Shown here: one piece after another, positions 44,469 to 57,346 of the stretch
Layout of the letters: each line of letters starts with the position of its first letter
Numbering within the stretch: the first letter of the stretch is position 1
DNA from: Anisodus tanguticus
Taxonomy: Eukaryota > Streptophyta > Magnoliopsida > Solanales > Solanaceae
DNA length: 64,000 bases
Assembly (NCBI GenBank): GCA_034509755.1
Contig: CM067548.1
Location: 8,577,188-8,641,187 of the forward strand
Direction: 5' to 3'
The notes under the pieces: generated by a model
What the model saw: only the letters and a program-made list of their open reading frames with translations
Databases searched by the model: none
What the model was told of the DNA's origin: nothing
Position numbers and translations under genes: made by a program

Positions 44469-47400
44469 CTACCCCTCAGACGGAGCGGGAGGAGGCCGAA
44501 CACTAAGGCTTGGATCGGAAGTTGGTGAAGAGCTGTCGCGGTAGTCCCTTTGTGAAGATGTGTACATACTGATAAGAGGAAGGCACGTGTAATATTTTGA
44601 CCTGACCACGGGCAACCTTCTCTCGCACAAAGTGGATATCCATCTCAATATGCTTAGTCCGCTGATGTTGGACCGGATTATGAGACATATAGATGGCAGA
44701 TATGTTGTCACAATAGACTATAGACGCCTTGCGGAGTGGACATTGGAGTTCCAAAAGAATATTTCGGAGCCAGCAGATCTCAGCAACTACATTAGCAACA
44801 CCGCGATATTCTACTTCAGCACTCGAACGGGATAGTGTGGCCTGCCGCTTGGCGAACCATGAGATAAGATTATCCCCAAAAAATACACAGTATCCTGAGG
44901 TGGAGTGACGTGTGTCGGGGCATCCTGCCCAATCTGTATCCGTGTAGGCAAGTAGCTTGGTTGGGGCAGAGGGGTATAGATGTAATCCAAAGTCTAGTGT
45001 GCCCTTAACGTATCTGACAATACGTTTGAGGGCGGCAAAACGGGACTCTCGTGGGTCGTTCATGAACAGACACACCTGCTGAATGGCATATGCAATATCA
45101 GGCCGAGTGAAAGTAAGATACTGAAGAGCACCTGCTAGACTCCAATATAGAGTGGGATCAGAAACTGGCGCACCGTCATTGGCACTATGCTTGGATTTTG
45201 AGTCCACCGGAGTTGGCATAATTTTACAATTTGCCATCTTGGCCCTGTACACTATCTCTTCTGCATACTTACGCTGACATAGGAACATAGTGGTTGCAGA
45301 TCTGGTCACCGATATACCCAAAAAATAACTCAGGTTGCCCAAGTCAGTCATAGCAAATTCAGTTTTGAGTAGAGCGATGATTTCATTCTTCAAACCGTCA
45401 GATGAGGCAATAAGAACAATGTCATCGACATATAATAGCAAATATGCTATGTTGCTACCTCGGTGAAAAGTGAAGAGAGAGTTATCACACCTGCTACATA
45501 CAAAACCAATCTGCAGAAGATACTTGGCAAAACGATCATACCAAGCGCGGGGTGCCTATTTCAATCCATACAATGACTTCATGAGACGACATACAAACTA
45601 CGGAACTGCCGGATGAACAAAGCCAGGAGGCTGATGCATATACACAGTCTCTTTCAAATCCCCATGAAGAAATGCATTCTTGACATCAACCGATGAATCG
45701 GTCAATGCATACCCATAGCATACTGAGAACAGTCCGAAAAGTGGCCGGTTTAACAACCGGAATGAATGTCTCACCACAATCAATACCCTCCTACTGATTA
45801 GTGTCATTGGCAACTAGTCTTGCCTTATACCTCTCTAAGTCACCACTGTCTCTGAACTTGTGCCGAAATAGCCACATACACCGGATAACATTCACACCTT
45901 CTGGTGTAGGTACCAAATCCCAAGTGTTCTACTTGGTTAAAGCGTTAAATTCCTCGCACATGGCCGCATTCCAATTTGAGTCCAATTTTGCTAGTTTTGG
46001 ATTTTTGGAATGGGTAATAAGGATTGTGTTGAGAGATTGAAGTGAACCTTGGGTTTGAAGATCCCGTGTTGTGCACGAGTCTCAATGAAATGAGAAGGCA
46101 GTGGTGGTGGGTCGGGGCTATGAGGTTGTTGGTCCACTGGTTCTGGACCAATGGGCAGCAGTTTAGAGTGACTGGTTTCTGGACTGGGGGACTAGGAGGC
46201 TACGCAGAGGGTGCAAAAGACATGACTGGAGGCAGCATGGGTGGTGTCGGGGTGTTGGACCGAGGGCAGGGGTCTGTTGGGGTGGTGCGGACAGTGTCAG
46301 AACAATGGACTACTATTGGTACTGTCGAACACAGTGGACTCGGTTCATCGAGAAAGATGTAATCGGTGGTCTGAAATATTTGGAGATTTGAAAAAGGAGA
46401 GGTTATCTCGTCAAATGTGACGTGACGGGAGACGATGATTTTGCGAGTGGAAATGTCATAGCACAAGTAGCCCCGATGATTAGGAGATAGACCAAGAAAG
46501 ACACAGGGCAGAGTGCGAGGGCCAAGTTTGTAAGGTGCAGTGGAGGTTATGTTGGGGTAGCATAAGCATCCGAAAATACGTAGGTGATCATATGATGGTA
46601 GCCTACGGTATATGATTTCGGTAGGGGTCTTATTTGGAGAGTGCTAGTTGGTAAAATATTAAGGTGAGATTCTACCATTTTAACAACATAGACCCAAAAA
46701 GGCGGTGGTAGACAAGCATGAAATAGAAGAGTGCGCACCATGTTATTGATGGTACGTATAATTCATTTAGCCTTTCCATTTTGGGAAGAAGTATATGGAC
46801 AAGAAAAACGGAAAACCATGCCTTGTTTAGAACAGAAATTGTGAAATGCCGAGTTATTAAATTCACGTCCATTATCACATTGGAATGATTTGATAGATTT
46901 TTCAAATTGTGTTTTAATGAATTTTTGAAACTCAAGGAATTTGAAAAAAACATTAGATTTGAATTTCAGTGGGTAAATCCAGACAAAGTGTGAAAAATCA
47001 TCTAAGAATACTAGATATAATTTGTGACCCAAAGAGCTAACAATCGGAGATGTCCACAAATTAGCATGAACAATATCAATGGGAGAAAAAGTAACATTGT
47101 TTGATGACATAAATGGAAGACGAGTATGCTTGTCTAGTGGGCAATAAAAACAGTGTTGGACAATTTTCCCATTATTACATTGAATACGCTTAGAAGTCCT
47201 AAGAAATGTAAAAACTGAGTCTCTGGGGTGTCCGAGTCTGTTGTGCCAAGTTGAGGGAGAGATCGCCGCAAAGGATATAGGTGCTTGCGGTCTGACAGCG
47301 GAAGACTGAGTAAATGGGTAGAGGTCTCCCACACTATTGTAGCGTGTAAGAATTTTCCACGTATTGAGTTCCTTTACAGAAAAACCAAAAGGGTCAAATT

Positions 47401-48802
47401 TGACAGACACAACATTATTTCTAGTGAATTTTCTAACATATATTAGGGTTTTAATGATGTTAGGGGTGTATAGGACGTGATTTAAAGAGAAAGGCGGGTG
47501 TGGATGTTTGGTATGTGTATTACTGTAAACTTCAATTGGAATGCGATGACCATTGCCGACAGTAATAAATTGAGGACACTTTAACCGAAGCAGTTGAGAT
47601 AAGTTACCTGACGACCGGGTGAGGTGAGATGTAGCTCCGGTGTCCATGTACCAATTTTCGTCGGGCTGTTGATGGTTCACGGTGTTGTAGGCCTGGCCCA
47701 AATCAGTGGGGGCTAGGCTGCTGGGGTGTTGCTGCTGGACCGACACTAGGTGGGCTGCCGCCGCTTCTTGGGCTTGCACGGTGGGGCGGGGCCCAAGAGG
47801 CTGGTCGACCATGCGGACCATCGGAACCGGGCCCCTACGGTCGAGTACGGGCATGCGGGCGAGGCGCGATTCGCTGGTTGGGCCACCGCGTCGCTTTGGT
47901 TGGACCACTACAACTGCTGGTTCCAGAATTGCTACTGTCTAGTGTTTGGGCCTGTTTGTTGTCCATCCCACTGGTTGCGTTGGCCCTTTCCGGAGCCCTT
48001 GCCTTTGTTGTTGTTGCCGCGGCCTTTGCCGCCATGACCTCCGCCGCGGGACTGCTGGTGGTGGTGGCTGGTTGGTGTTGGCCGCCGGTGTTGCCATCCC
48101 GTCAATGGCTAATGCCTTTTGATTATGTTCCTCTTGTTTAGCACGACGGATTTCTTCCAACAAGAGTTGTGACCGTGCCTCGCTGAAACTGGGTAGTGGG
48201 TCGGCCTGTTGAATCATCGTTGCAAGTGTATCGTATTCACCTTTTTGTAAACCTGCAACCAATTGGAGTACCATTTTGGTTTCAGAAACAGAATTCCCGA
48301 CGTTGGATAGTTGTTCGGCTATGAGTTTCAATTGTTTGCAATATTCGGACATGTTGTTAAAATTCTCGAGACGCGTATTATTGAATTGCTCCTCCAAATA
48401 CACTGCCCGCGTATTTTTATTGTCCTAAAAAATTTCTTCTAACCGCACCCAAAGGTCACGTGCCGTAGCACCTATTTTCATGATGGTACACAACAAGTCT
48501 TTGGAGATGGTGTCGTATATCCACTGTTTGACGATGGCGTCAAGGCGACACCATGTTGATTCGGCAATATCGGTGGGATGAGGAACGGAGTCATCAATAT
48601 GGTCGAGCACGTTGTATGTACATGCATGAATATAGAATAGTTCTGTCCACATGAAATATTGACAGTCTTCTTGGTAAAGAATTATAGGGATAGAATTCTT
48701 GATATTTGTAACGGCGAACGCCGGGTGAAAAGAAGACGATGAACATTGAGAGGGGTTGTCAAAAGTGTCAGTGGAGGAACCGGAATTTGTGGGGGAAGAC
48801 AT
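44469..48802 (-). pseudogene. Copia E gag-pol (broken)
   Basis: Gag starts at ATG 48802 (Ser/Thr-rich N-terminus, FHPAFAVTNIKNSIP) with an in-frame TAG near 48425. It continues to a Gly/Arg-rich tail near 47950. A long open stretch (47908-46763) covers the spacer, protease NWYMDTGATSHL (about 47650), GAG-pre-integrase and the first part of integrase, where a stop follows NGKAK. A frameshifted integrase tail leads to RT with LLYVDDIVL (about 45440) and RNase H. The last codons SEG and TAG (44469-44471) lie in the polypurine tract just outside the LTR. Confidence 0.88.
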
Positions 48803-48926
48803 GGTGACTGTCTTGATGCTGTTTCGGCCGAGGGAAAAACAAGAATTTTTTTTCTGTTTGGCTGAAAAAGAGAAAGAGAAGGAGAAGGGAGAAGAGTAGG
48901 ATTTAGGTTTTAGGCTCTTGATACCA

Positions 48927-49122
48927 TGTAAGATAGAATAATTTCCCTTTCATTATTCACAATATATATAGTTGTACAAAGGTTGATTCCTAATATGGTA
49001 CGAATCCTAACTTACCTTACAAAGGTTGATTCCTAATACAATTAGAATCCTAAGTTACCTTAAATATACATCTATCATAATTACAAAATATACGAAGAAT
49101 ATACGGTGAATATTCGCTAATA
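48927..49122 (-). repeat. 5' LTR of copia E
   Basis: 196 bp, starting TGTAAGATAG directly after the PBS complement. Confidence 0.88.
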
Positions 49123-49300
49123 GTTATCACATCCTACTACTTTGTATAATACTAGCAGAAATGTGTTAGCTACTACTTCTATGTTGGCTGTAAATAGTGT
49201 AAGCAACAATGGCAGTTTGGTGGCAGAGCCACATATGTAACCTCTGTAGATAGTTTTTGTTAAGTAATGCAATATAAGTATCTTGAATTACCCAAAAAAA
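49123..49300 (+). mobile_element. L1 LINE 3' UTR and A-rich tail (part 2)
   Basis: After copia E the sequence continues to GATAGTTTTTGTTAAGTAAT, GAATTACC and an A-rich end CCAAAAAAATAAAATAAA. This is the usual end of plant L1 elements and completes the element begun at 42516. Confidence 0.7.
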
Positions 49301-49774
49301 TAAAATAAAGTGGTCAATATCTTTGGTGTAACTCATGTAACCATAAATTTAATAACCACCAACGCATGTTCTACAATATTATCATACTACATTGTTGTTT
49401 AATCTTCCTATAAGTAAAGGTATTTTCCCTTGTGTTGGTGCATGAGAAGTGTAGAAAAATATTGCAGCGTGCATAAAAAAAAGTGAGGTTGGTGTAATGA
49501 TAAACAGAGTTGTTATAAAGAGAAAAAAAATATAAGTCTCCACCTATTCGTTATAAAAGAGAATATTATTATGTTGAAGGAATGTGTTCTTATTGGGTAG
49601 CTTTGGACTCAATAAATAATCCGGAGTTGATATTTTATTTTTTCTTTATTTTATTATTTAACTGTAATTGTACTTTGAACAACAATTTTAAGGAGAATTC
49701 AAGGCAACACTTGCAAAATGGGTGGATATAAAGATTGGAGATCTCAAAACCATTTCATTTCACTGCTCTTACTT
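49301..49774. other. No gene or element recognised
   Basis: AT-rich spacer; nothing with termini or coding potential. Confidence 0.4.
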
Positions 49775-50388
49775 TAAGAGAATGCCACGATCTAAAAATC
49801 CCACTAGTCTTGATGACACTTAATTCTACCCGGTAGGCAAATTAATCTAAAAGTAACAACGATATCGAGATATATTAGCAAAAATAAATAAAAAAAGAAT
49901 AATAGAATTAAAGAATTTCCAAGTCAAATATAACACAGAAGCTAAACACTACAACACTGATGAACTGATGCCACAATTTATGAGCTACTAAGAATGAAAT
50001 ATACAACTCTGAATATGAAGGGTACAACATCTGTTTGGGAAACAACAAAACATAAATGTCTCCACGATATCAAGTACTAGATCACAACTTAACTTTAGAA
50101 TGCTTGTATGATCTCCAATAATTTCCCACAAACTCCGAGGGTGAAACAAGTATAATATGAGTATAGAATTAACGCGTATTCAATAAGTATCACCAATCGA
50201 CCCCAACAAAGAAGTGGAAAGGGATGAACTTCAAAATTCTTACTTAATCAACATAATAATTTATTCATAGGAACTGCATATGAAGTAATATGCACAGATA
50301 GAGCATGTGAAGGAATTCATACTATCTCAACAAATCAAATACCTTAGCATGTAATGAATTCACCCAACAACATATTTAATAATATGCA
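49775..50388 (-). repeat. LTR-like fragment, cut by the L1 LINE
   Basis: CCACGATCTAAAAATCCCAC, GATGACAC and ACCCGGTAGGCAAATTAATC resemble the start of common Solanaceae gypsy-type repeats. The phrase CCCGGTAGGC recurs at 55881 as CCCGGTAGGC in a similar context. No LTR partner or target duplication is visible. Confidence 0.35.
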
Positions 50389-50391
50389 ACG

Positions 50392-52423
50392 ATGGCCGAG
50401 AAGGCGGGCACGTTAGCGAGGTTTGCTAACTTACGTACCTAGAGGCCGCCACTCCACTGCTGTTGATCAGCAACGACTAGTACCACTGACTTTTGGTAGC
50501 TTCCTACCACAACACTTTGAACCTATTCTCAAAGAATTGGAAGAACTCAGAAACTACTGCAATTTTCTGGAGTTAGAACCTCAACTCACTGGCTAGTATC
50601 GGACCGAAGGAGCTGGGAATAAGGAACCGATTCCGGAGGTTAAGGGTAAGTCGGTGGAAGAGAAACCTGCTCACCGTAATAGAAGCTCAAAATTTGGTAA
50701 GTCCTTAACATATGTCCCTCCTTCGTTAAGAGGTTATATGTTTGTAGTAGACGCTGATATTCAAGAGCAGGAGGAATATTGGAGTACGACACTGATTGGG
50801 GGACACTCAGTATGTGAAATCTGTTGGAAATTTGCCTTTGGTGGGAGTTGCGTCCACCCATCTTTAATGACTTAAACAGTAGCGTTACGCATGTTGGATA
50901 CTTTGATTCTTCACATGTGCATAATCTACTAAGTGAGTAGATGACCGTAGGGCCAAGGATCGTCAAATTTCATTGAGAAATGAAAGAGATATTGGTCCAC
51001 GAAGTGAGGTATTTGAAGCATGAAAATGTGGTATAGACCAATTCTCACTCATTGGTGGGGGAAAGAATATTTGTTTAGTTTACAACTCTCAAAATTGGCT
51101 AAGGGTTTGGGACTCGGGGTAACCCATGTGTTTGAAGGAGGGATGAACTAGATTTTATTTGGTTCGAGGCTAAGTCTACACGCGCGCCGCCGCCCGTCCG
51201 GGCTCTGGTCTTGGGCTTCTTCTGATATTATCTTTTTGGACCCAAATTGCTTCATATTTACAATTTGGTCCCTGAAGTTTCAGAAGAGATAAAATTGGAA
51301 AGAGAACTTATGGCTTTTGGATTGGTTTTTTGGAACGTTAAACCTCCATTAATCTGTATATCAATTCAGTCATATACTTGGCTGAATAACTCCTCACTAA
51401 AGCTCCAATACGTTGCACATTAATTCAGTCATTTAATTGAGCAGTTGACAAGTCCCCTCCATGCACTATATATTGAAGCCTTTGGCTCAATTGTTGAGAC
51501 TACACACAGAAACGAAAAAAAGAAAATCTTTCTTACTTTCCAGCATCATTTCATTGCACTAAGTTCTTCAAAGTAACACTTGAGTTTCCTTTGCTCATTT
51601 GTTGAGTTGCTGTTTTATCTTGGGAGACTATTGTCCAGAACGTAAAAGGATATATACGGGGCAATCTTGTCTTAAAGACAGAGTGTCATCACTCGACCCA
51701 ACAAATCAAAGTGCTTGTAATCTCAGTTTCTTGTTTCAGTTTATTGAAATTTCAGTTTGTTGTAATTTCATTTTGTTGTAATAGTTAGCAGTTACTTATT
51801 TCCCGTTTCCTGCAACTATTGTAATCTACAAAATCTATGGAGAAGTATGTCATGAATGTATGGTATTTCGTTTCTAAACCTATGATTCTGTACCATGATT
51901 AAGGATACTACATCTTCCATTTCCAAAGCATATCTAATAGGGATTTAGTCCTCACTCTGGGCCCTATACATATCATAACAAACCGTTTATTTTGAAGAAT
52001 TGGACCATTGATTTTGATTTTGATCCTGAATGTTTGAACATAATCTCACTGTGGGTCAAATTCCTAGGTCTACCAGTTGGATATTGGTCCTCAGAGGTGC
52101 TTAGCAAGCTTGCTAGTGTAGTAGGCAAGCCCATGTACACAGATTGTTTTACTGCAGATATGGATAAGTGGTCATATGCTAGAGTGTTGGTTGAGGCTGA
52201 TATGTCTCATCCCCTACCTGTACATGCTGAGCTCCATACTCCAAATGGAGTGATTCATCAAGATATATGCTATGAATGGAAACCCAAATTTGTATTGATT
52301 GTGCAAAGTCTGGACATGATACAAATGAATGTTGGAAGAAGACAGCAGGAGGAAAATGAGGAATTCCAAGAACCAAAGAAAAGGAGGAGGGTTAGAAGGA
52401 GGAAGAGATTTGTTCAGAAATGA
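50392..52423 (+). pseudogene. L1 ORF1 (DUF4283-type), split
   Basis: From ATG 50392 the frame soon breaks. SSKFGKSLTYVPPSLRG and EEYWSTTLIGG (about 50690-50800) are recognisable. The solo LTR separates them from MEKYVMNVWYFVSKP and the DUF4283 body at 51992 (WTIDFDFDPECLNIISLWVK; YARVLVEADMSHPLP). The zinc knuckle is degraded, and the segment ends in a basic EPKKRRRVRRRKR run. ORF1 of this type binds LINE RNA. Confidence 0.8.
50822..51830 (+). mobile_element. Solo LTR (1009 bp) in LINE ORF1
   Basis: TG at 50822 and CA at 51829-51830, with a perfect duplication AAATC on both sides (50817-50821, 51831-51835). LINE ORF1 reads continuously across the site if the segment and one duplication are ignored. 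A TATATATTGAAG near 51467 could be a promoter element, setting the orientation as plus. There is no internal region, so it arose by LTR-LTR recombination. Superfamily is uncertain (copia-like). Confidence 0.85.
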
Positions 52424-52729
52424 CAGAAAATGGATCAGAGGCAAACTGATCATACTATTAATCCTGAAGTTACAACTGAGATAGATGCCAACAACCCTAC
52501 CTCCCAAATGGTTAGTGCTCTAGATATGACAAAAATAACTCAAGCACAAAGCTCTAGAGGGAAAAGCAAACAAGCCACTACAACTTGTCCAGTGACAACA
52601 GTCTCAAACAATCAGCTTAGTTGCTCAACTAGTAATGCAGGAACCAGTAATAGTTTTGCAGTGCTGCGTCAGGACCCTAAGTTCACTGGTGGAACTAGTG
52701 AACAGATTCAATTCCAACCCGTGATCATA

Positions 52730-55580
52730 TACACTTGGATTATTAGAGGGCTTAATAGACTCTCTAAACAGAAGGAAATGAGTCTCTTTCCGAGGAAGAA
52801 TAAAGTAGAAGTAATGGAAATTGTAGAAACCAAAGTAAATGCAAACAAAACAAGGAGGATTACCATAAGAGTGGCTAAGGATTAGAAGGAGTTCTATAAT
52901 TATAGTCATGCTTAAAATGGGAGAATTTGGCTCCTGTGTAAACCTCATATTCAAGTGCAAATCTTAGGGGTGAGAGATCAGTTCATCCATTGTCAAGTCT
53001 CTAATCTAGTGAACCAAGTAGTATTATTGGTTACTGTTGTATATTTTAGTAATGACCTTGGTGAAAGGCAGGCTCTATGGGATCAGTTAACTCAACTAGG
53101 GGTTCAACTACAAACTGCTTGGCTTATATGTGGTGATTTAACAATGCTCTCACTACTGAGGATAGAATTTGGGCGCCATTCACTCAGAATGAAACACAAG
53201 GACTTAGGGATATGTTGGACAATCTATAACTTACTCCCTTAAAGAGTATTGGCTGGAATTTTACTTAGTGTAACAAGCAGGAAGGGGATAGAAGAGTGTA
53301 CAACAAAATAGATTGGGCATTTGGGAACTACTGTTGGTTGCAGCAATACAATCATGTTAAGGCTGACTATTTGAACCCAGGGATATATGATCACTCACCA
53401 GTCCTGATTTACTGCAACCCTACAAATTCACAAGGGAACTTGCATCCCAAGCCATTCAAGTTATATGAGAATGTTATGAATCATCCAGAATATCACAGGA
53501 TAGTTCAAGCTATATGGGGGCAGGATGTTAGAGGGGTATCAATGTATAGAACCTGGCAGAAGTTGAAATTGTTATAGGAGGGACTAAAAGATCTTAATAC
53601 TTATATGGCATCATACCAGCAGAATCTTACCATAACCAGGCCGAAATTGGAAGTGATCCAGGCAGGTATGGCTACACAACCTCTAAGTCAACAACTTATA
53701 GATCAAGAGAAGGAAGCTGTACTAGAATTGGAGAAGTGGAGCACTGTGGAGGAACAAGTGATGAGACAAAGATCTAGAGCAAGTTGGATCCAGTGTGGAG
53801 ATTCTACTACGAAATACTTCCATGCTCAATGGAAGATAAGAACTAGCTTAATCTATATCACTTAAATATACAATGATGCCGGGGTTAAAATTATTGATCC
53901 AAAGTTGGTGGAAGAGGAATTTATCTCTTTTTTCACAAAGCTCATGGGGGAAGCTGCACCCTTACTAACCTGTCCTAATTTAGAGGTGATCAAACAGGGT
54001 GTTTGTCTCAGTATTCACCAGCAGACTCAGCTCATCAAAGATATTCCAGAGGAGGAAATCATGGGTGCTATAAAGGACATGCCTAAGGATAAGGCCATGG
54101 GGTGGATGGTTTCTCAATTGAATTTTTTACTAAGCACTGGGATGAGGTTAAGGTTGATATCATAGATGCTATGTCCCCTTACCTATTTGTCATTGCTATG
54201 GAATACTTATAAAGGGAATTTGCACAGTTGGCCATGAATAAAGAGTTCCACTTCCATCCTAGATGCAAGAAACTGGGAGTAATCCATGTATGATTTGCTG
54301 ATGACTTGCTTATGTTTTACAGGGCTGATCTTACTTCTATTAGACTTTTGCAGCAAACATTCCTTAAGTTCTCATTGGCTTCTGGATTGCAAGAAAATGT
54401 TGATAAAAGTTCTATATACTTGGCAGATATTCCTGATCACTTAAAGCTAGATATTCTAGAGGAACTAGGGTATTCTGAGGGTACCCTTCCCTTCAGATAT
54501 CTTGGTGTCCCACTAGCAGCAAACAAACTCACTATTATACAATGCTGGCCCTTGGTTGACAGAATCACAACAAAGATTAAATGTTGGTCTTCAAAAGTTT
54601 TATCTTATGCTGACAGACTGCAACAGATTAAATCAGTCTTGTTTAGTGTACAATCCTACTGGGCACAAATTATTTTACTCCCTAAGAAGGTCCTTAAGAT
54701 GATTAAATACATATGTAGATCATTTATATGGAAGGAGAATCTGCAATCTCCAAAAAACCCTTAGTTTCATGGGAAAAGATTTGTATGCCCCAAGTTGTTG
54801 GGGGGTTGAATGTGATGAATATGTACCTCTGGAACAAGGCTGCTGCAGCTAAACATTAATGGGTTATTGCTATGAAGAAGGATTTCTTGTGGATAAAATG
54901 GATACATTGTTTCTATATTAAGAACAATGCATTAGAGGATATGCAAGTACCCAAGAATTCTACTTGGGTAGTCAGAAAAATCATTCGAAGCAGGAGCCTT
55001 ATAACTGGGCTTCAGGGCATGCAAGGTGACTTGATGAGCAGACTGGTTCAATTATAGAGGGCTGAGGGAATTTTTAGCATCAAAAAATTGTATCACAAGC
55101 TGAGGCCCCAATACCAGAGAGTCATTCCTACAAGCCAGATATAAGTTTAACCTTTGGCTTGCTACATAAAGGAGACTTGCTACTGTAGACAGACTTTTAA
55201 AATTTGGCATCAATGTTCCTCAAACATGTGTTTTCTGTGGCTTAGCTGATGAAGTGTTTGAGCATTTGTTCTTTGACTGTCCCATTGTCAAAGACATTTG
55301 GTCCAGATTACTAGTTTGGCTTGGTCATTCTAGGACCATAGTGAACTGGTCATCTGAGGTACTATGGATCAACAAAGAGGCAAGGAAGAAGTCTGGGTAT
55401 TGGGCTATTGTTAATTGTGTCTTTGGCATGCTGGATTTATTTTATTGGAAGAGACATAAACATGCTCCGGTTCCAGAATGGTGGTTTTTTCTGCAGATAG
55501 AGTTTCCAAAGAGATTGTACTGCAAATACACACTACGGGCCACAACATACCAAGCTGGCAAGGGCACCTTACAAATCTGA
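52730..55580 (+). pseudogene. L1 ORF2 (endonuclease, RT, zf-RVT), broken
   Basis: Endonuclease starts at TWIIRGLNRLSKQKE (52735) with VETKV, WLICGDL (Leu for the usual FN) and DHSPVL (about 53390). The RT region has NLEVIKQGV and KDMPKDKAMG, then a deletion to YLFVIAMEYL and the catalytic FADD (54294-54305). RYLGVPLAANKL and YWAQIILLPK follow. The zf-RVT cysteines CVFCGLADEVFEHLFFDC lie near 55230. At least eight stops or shifts are present. Confidence 0.85.
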
Positions 55581-55766
55581 ATGTTTTTCCTTAGTTCTGT
55601 ATATAGGAGTTCTCTGTAATTTTTATTTTTATTTTTATTTTTATTTTGTTGATTAGCTAGCACTGTGTATAGGTCTACTTATGGTGATGCAAATGGTCAG
55701 CATTTGCTTGATTTGTAATTCTCACTTTTTGGTTTAAAAGAAGAAACTGTTTATCCAAAAAAAACA

Positions 55767-57346
55767 TGCAAATGATATGGGTCAGTGACGATTTACATGA
55801 TTCAGACTCTTTACCCAAAATTGTATCATAACCAGTTGCCGCAACCCAAATCAGGAGCATCATCGTGGCACCTACACAATCCCCCGGTAGGCGAATCATT
55901 TTCCCAAAGTAGTCTTTTAAAAGGGTTTACACAATACGGAAGAGAATAAAATTACAATCGAAAAGAAACTCATTTAATCATAAGAACAACAGATTAGTAC
56001 AACAAACTTTCCTTCATCAGAACCTGATCTAACTTATACAAGGACTCTACAATACAACAACTAAATGCGGAATATAACAATACTGTCAAAATGAAGGAAA
56101 TTTTTTATAAGATAGAAACTAAGGCAACTGAATGGAGTAGTCTGCCTCAGCTTTCCGTGCTCCAAAATGCAGTTTGATAGACCGGATACCTGCATTTAGA
56201 AAAGATGCAGCAAGTGTAGCATGAGTACACAACGTACCCCTGTAGACATCATAGGCCGACAATGATGGAAGCTACACAATTAAGATAAATACCAAGTTGA
56301 CACAACATAATCCTATCACTAGCAATTCAATAAGCCGAATAAGTCATGTTGTTTACACAATAGATCAAGAACTAAAAAGTCAGCCTAATCATATAAATGT
56401 TCACTAAGCACATAGGTTTTACAATAGGTAAGTCTTCCATTCTATAATGGCACCACCCATATCAAGTTATATAAGTCATGTAACTAACAATCCTCAAATA
56501 TATCATGAAACACTTAATTAACCCTCTAGTCTCACACCTAGACTTAGTAATACTTGAAATCATATTAGACCTTACTACATTGGTTTGATAACACAAGTAA
56601 GTCAGACGCACGATTCATTATTCCACTTCCTTAGACCTTACACAATATAACCCTTAGGATAAAGAACACCATGTTTACAATTATACCACTAGTCTTAAAC
56701 CTAAGTGTGGCCAAATCCAATTACAAACATTCTTTTAGTACATCAAACTCTTACCGCAATTAACAAGTAGTTCCCTAACCCTTACTTTTACCAGCAAACA
56801 CCAATTGCACATTAGACATACTTAAGTCAGACACACAACCCAACCCACAACTATACCCAAAATCCATGCTAGACCCTTAACCTTTGACATGGTCGCCCAA
56901 CAAGAAATTACAAGACAATGAATCCACTAACACAGACAAGTTCAATATCGACTACCAGACACATAAAGGGTAGCCACACAACCAATCCACAGAGAGAAAT
57001 CCAACAGGCAACCATATAGGTCCACATAATCAATTCAATCAATGATATCGTCTATGAGTAAATTACCCCTAGTTCCAATTACCAATCCAAGTCACGTTAT
57101 CACAACATAATGATTAAATTATGAATGAATGTATAATAAGGATGCAATGCATATACCAGGTACATTTCCATCAATCGGTATATATAAAAAACTCATCGGA
57201 TCATGGTACCGCTCCAGAATAACTCATCGGATCACGAAGCTCTTGGCTGTAATAATATCATGTTGCAGGCATGCAACTCCGCATATCAATACCATCTCAA
57301 TGTTACCATAATCTCACTAGTCTTTTTTCCTTTTCCGGTCCCTTGG
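55767..57346 (-). repeat. Gypsy LTR-like region, left of the chromovirus insertion
   Basis: No coding potential. CATCATCGTGGCACC and CCCCCGGTAGGCGAATC (about 55855-55890), GATACCTGCATTTAGA and GCATGAGTACACAACGTACC (about 56190-56240) read, on the minus strand, like the repeat region of Solanaceae gypsy LTRs. It is interrupted by the element starting at 57347. Boundaries are unknown. Confidence 0.4.

Larger units (their letters stand above)
44273..49122 (-). mobile_element. Ty1-copia copy E (minus, second family)
   Basis: 4850 bp bounded by two 196-bp LTRs with no gaps and about 11 mismatches by my count. The PBS TGGTATCAAGAGC lies on the minus strand beside 48926. It splits an L1 LINE whose 3' UTR resumes at 49123. 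Flanks ATCAT and GTTAT are not a clean duplication, so either the duplication has decayed or the outer LTR end is misplaced by a few bases. Confidence 0.9.
50389..55766 (+). mobile_element. L1-type LINE (second), interrupted by a solo LTR
   Basis: An element with ORF1 and ORF2 remains and an A-rich 3' end (TTATCCAAAAAAAAC at about 55751-55766). ATGCAACGAT at the left (50385) and ATGCAAATGAT at the right (55767) may be an imperfect target duplication. About 4.4 kb remain after removing the solo LTR, short of a full L1 because much of the RT palm is missing. Confidence 0.82.

Noticed and set aside
47706..48141. Three plus-strand ORFs with Trp/Gly/Ala-rich products
   Set aside because: Antisense to the GC-rich gag tail and spacer of copia E.
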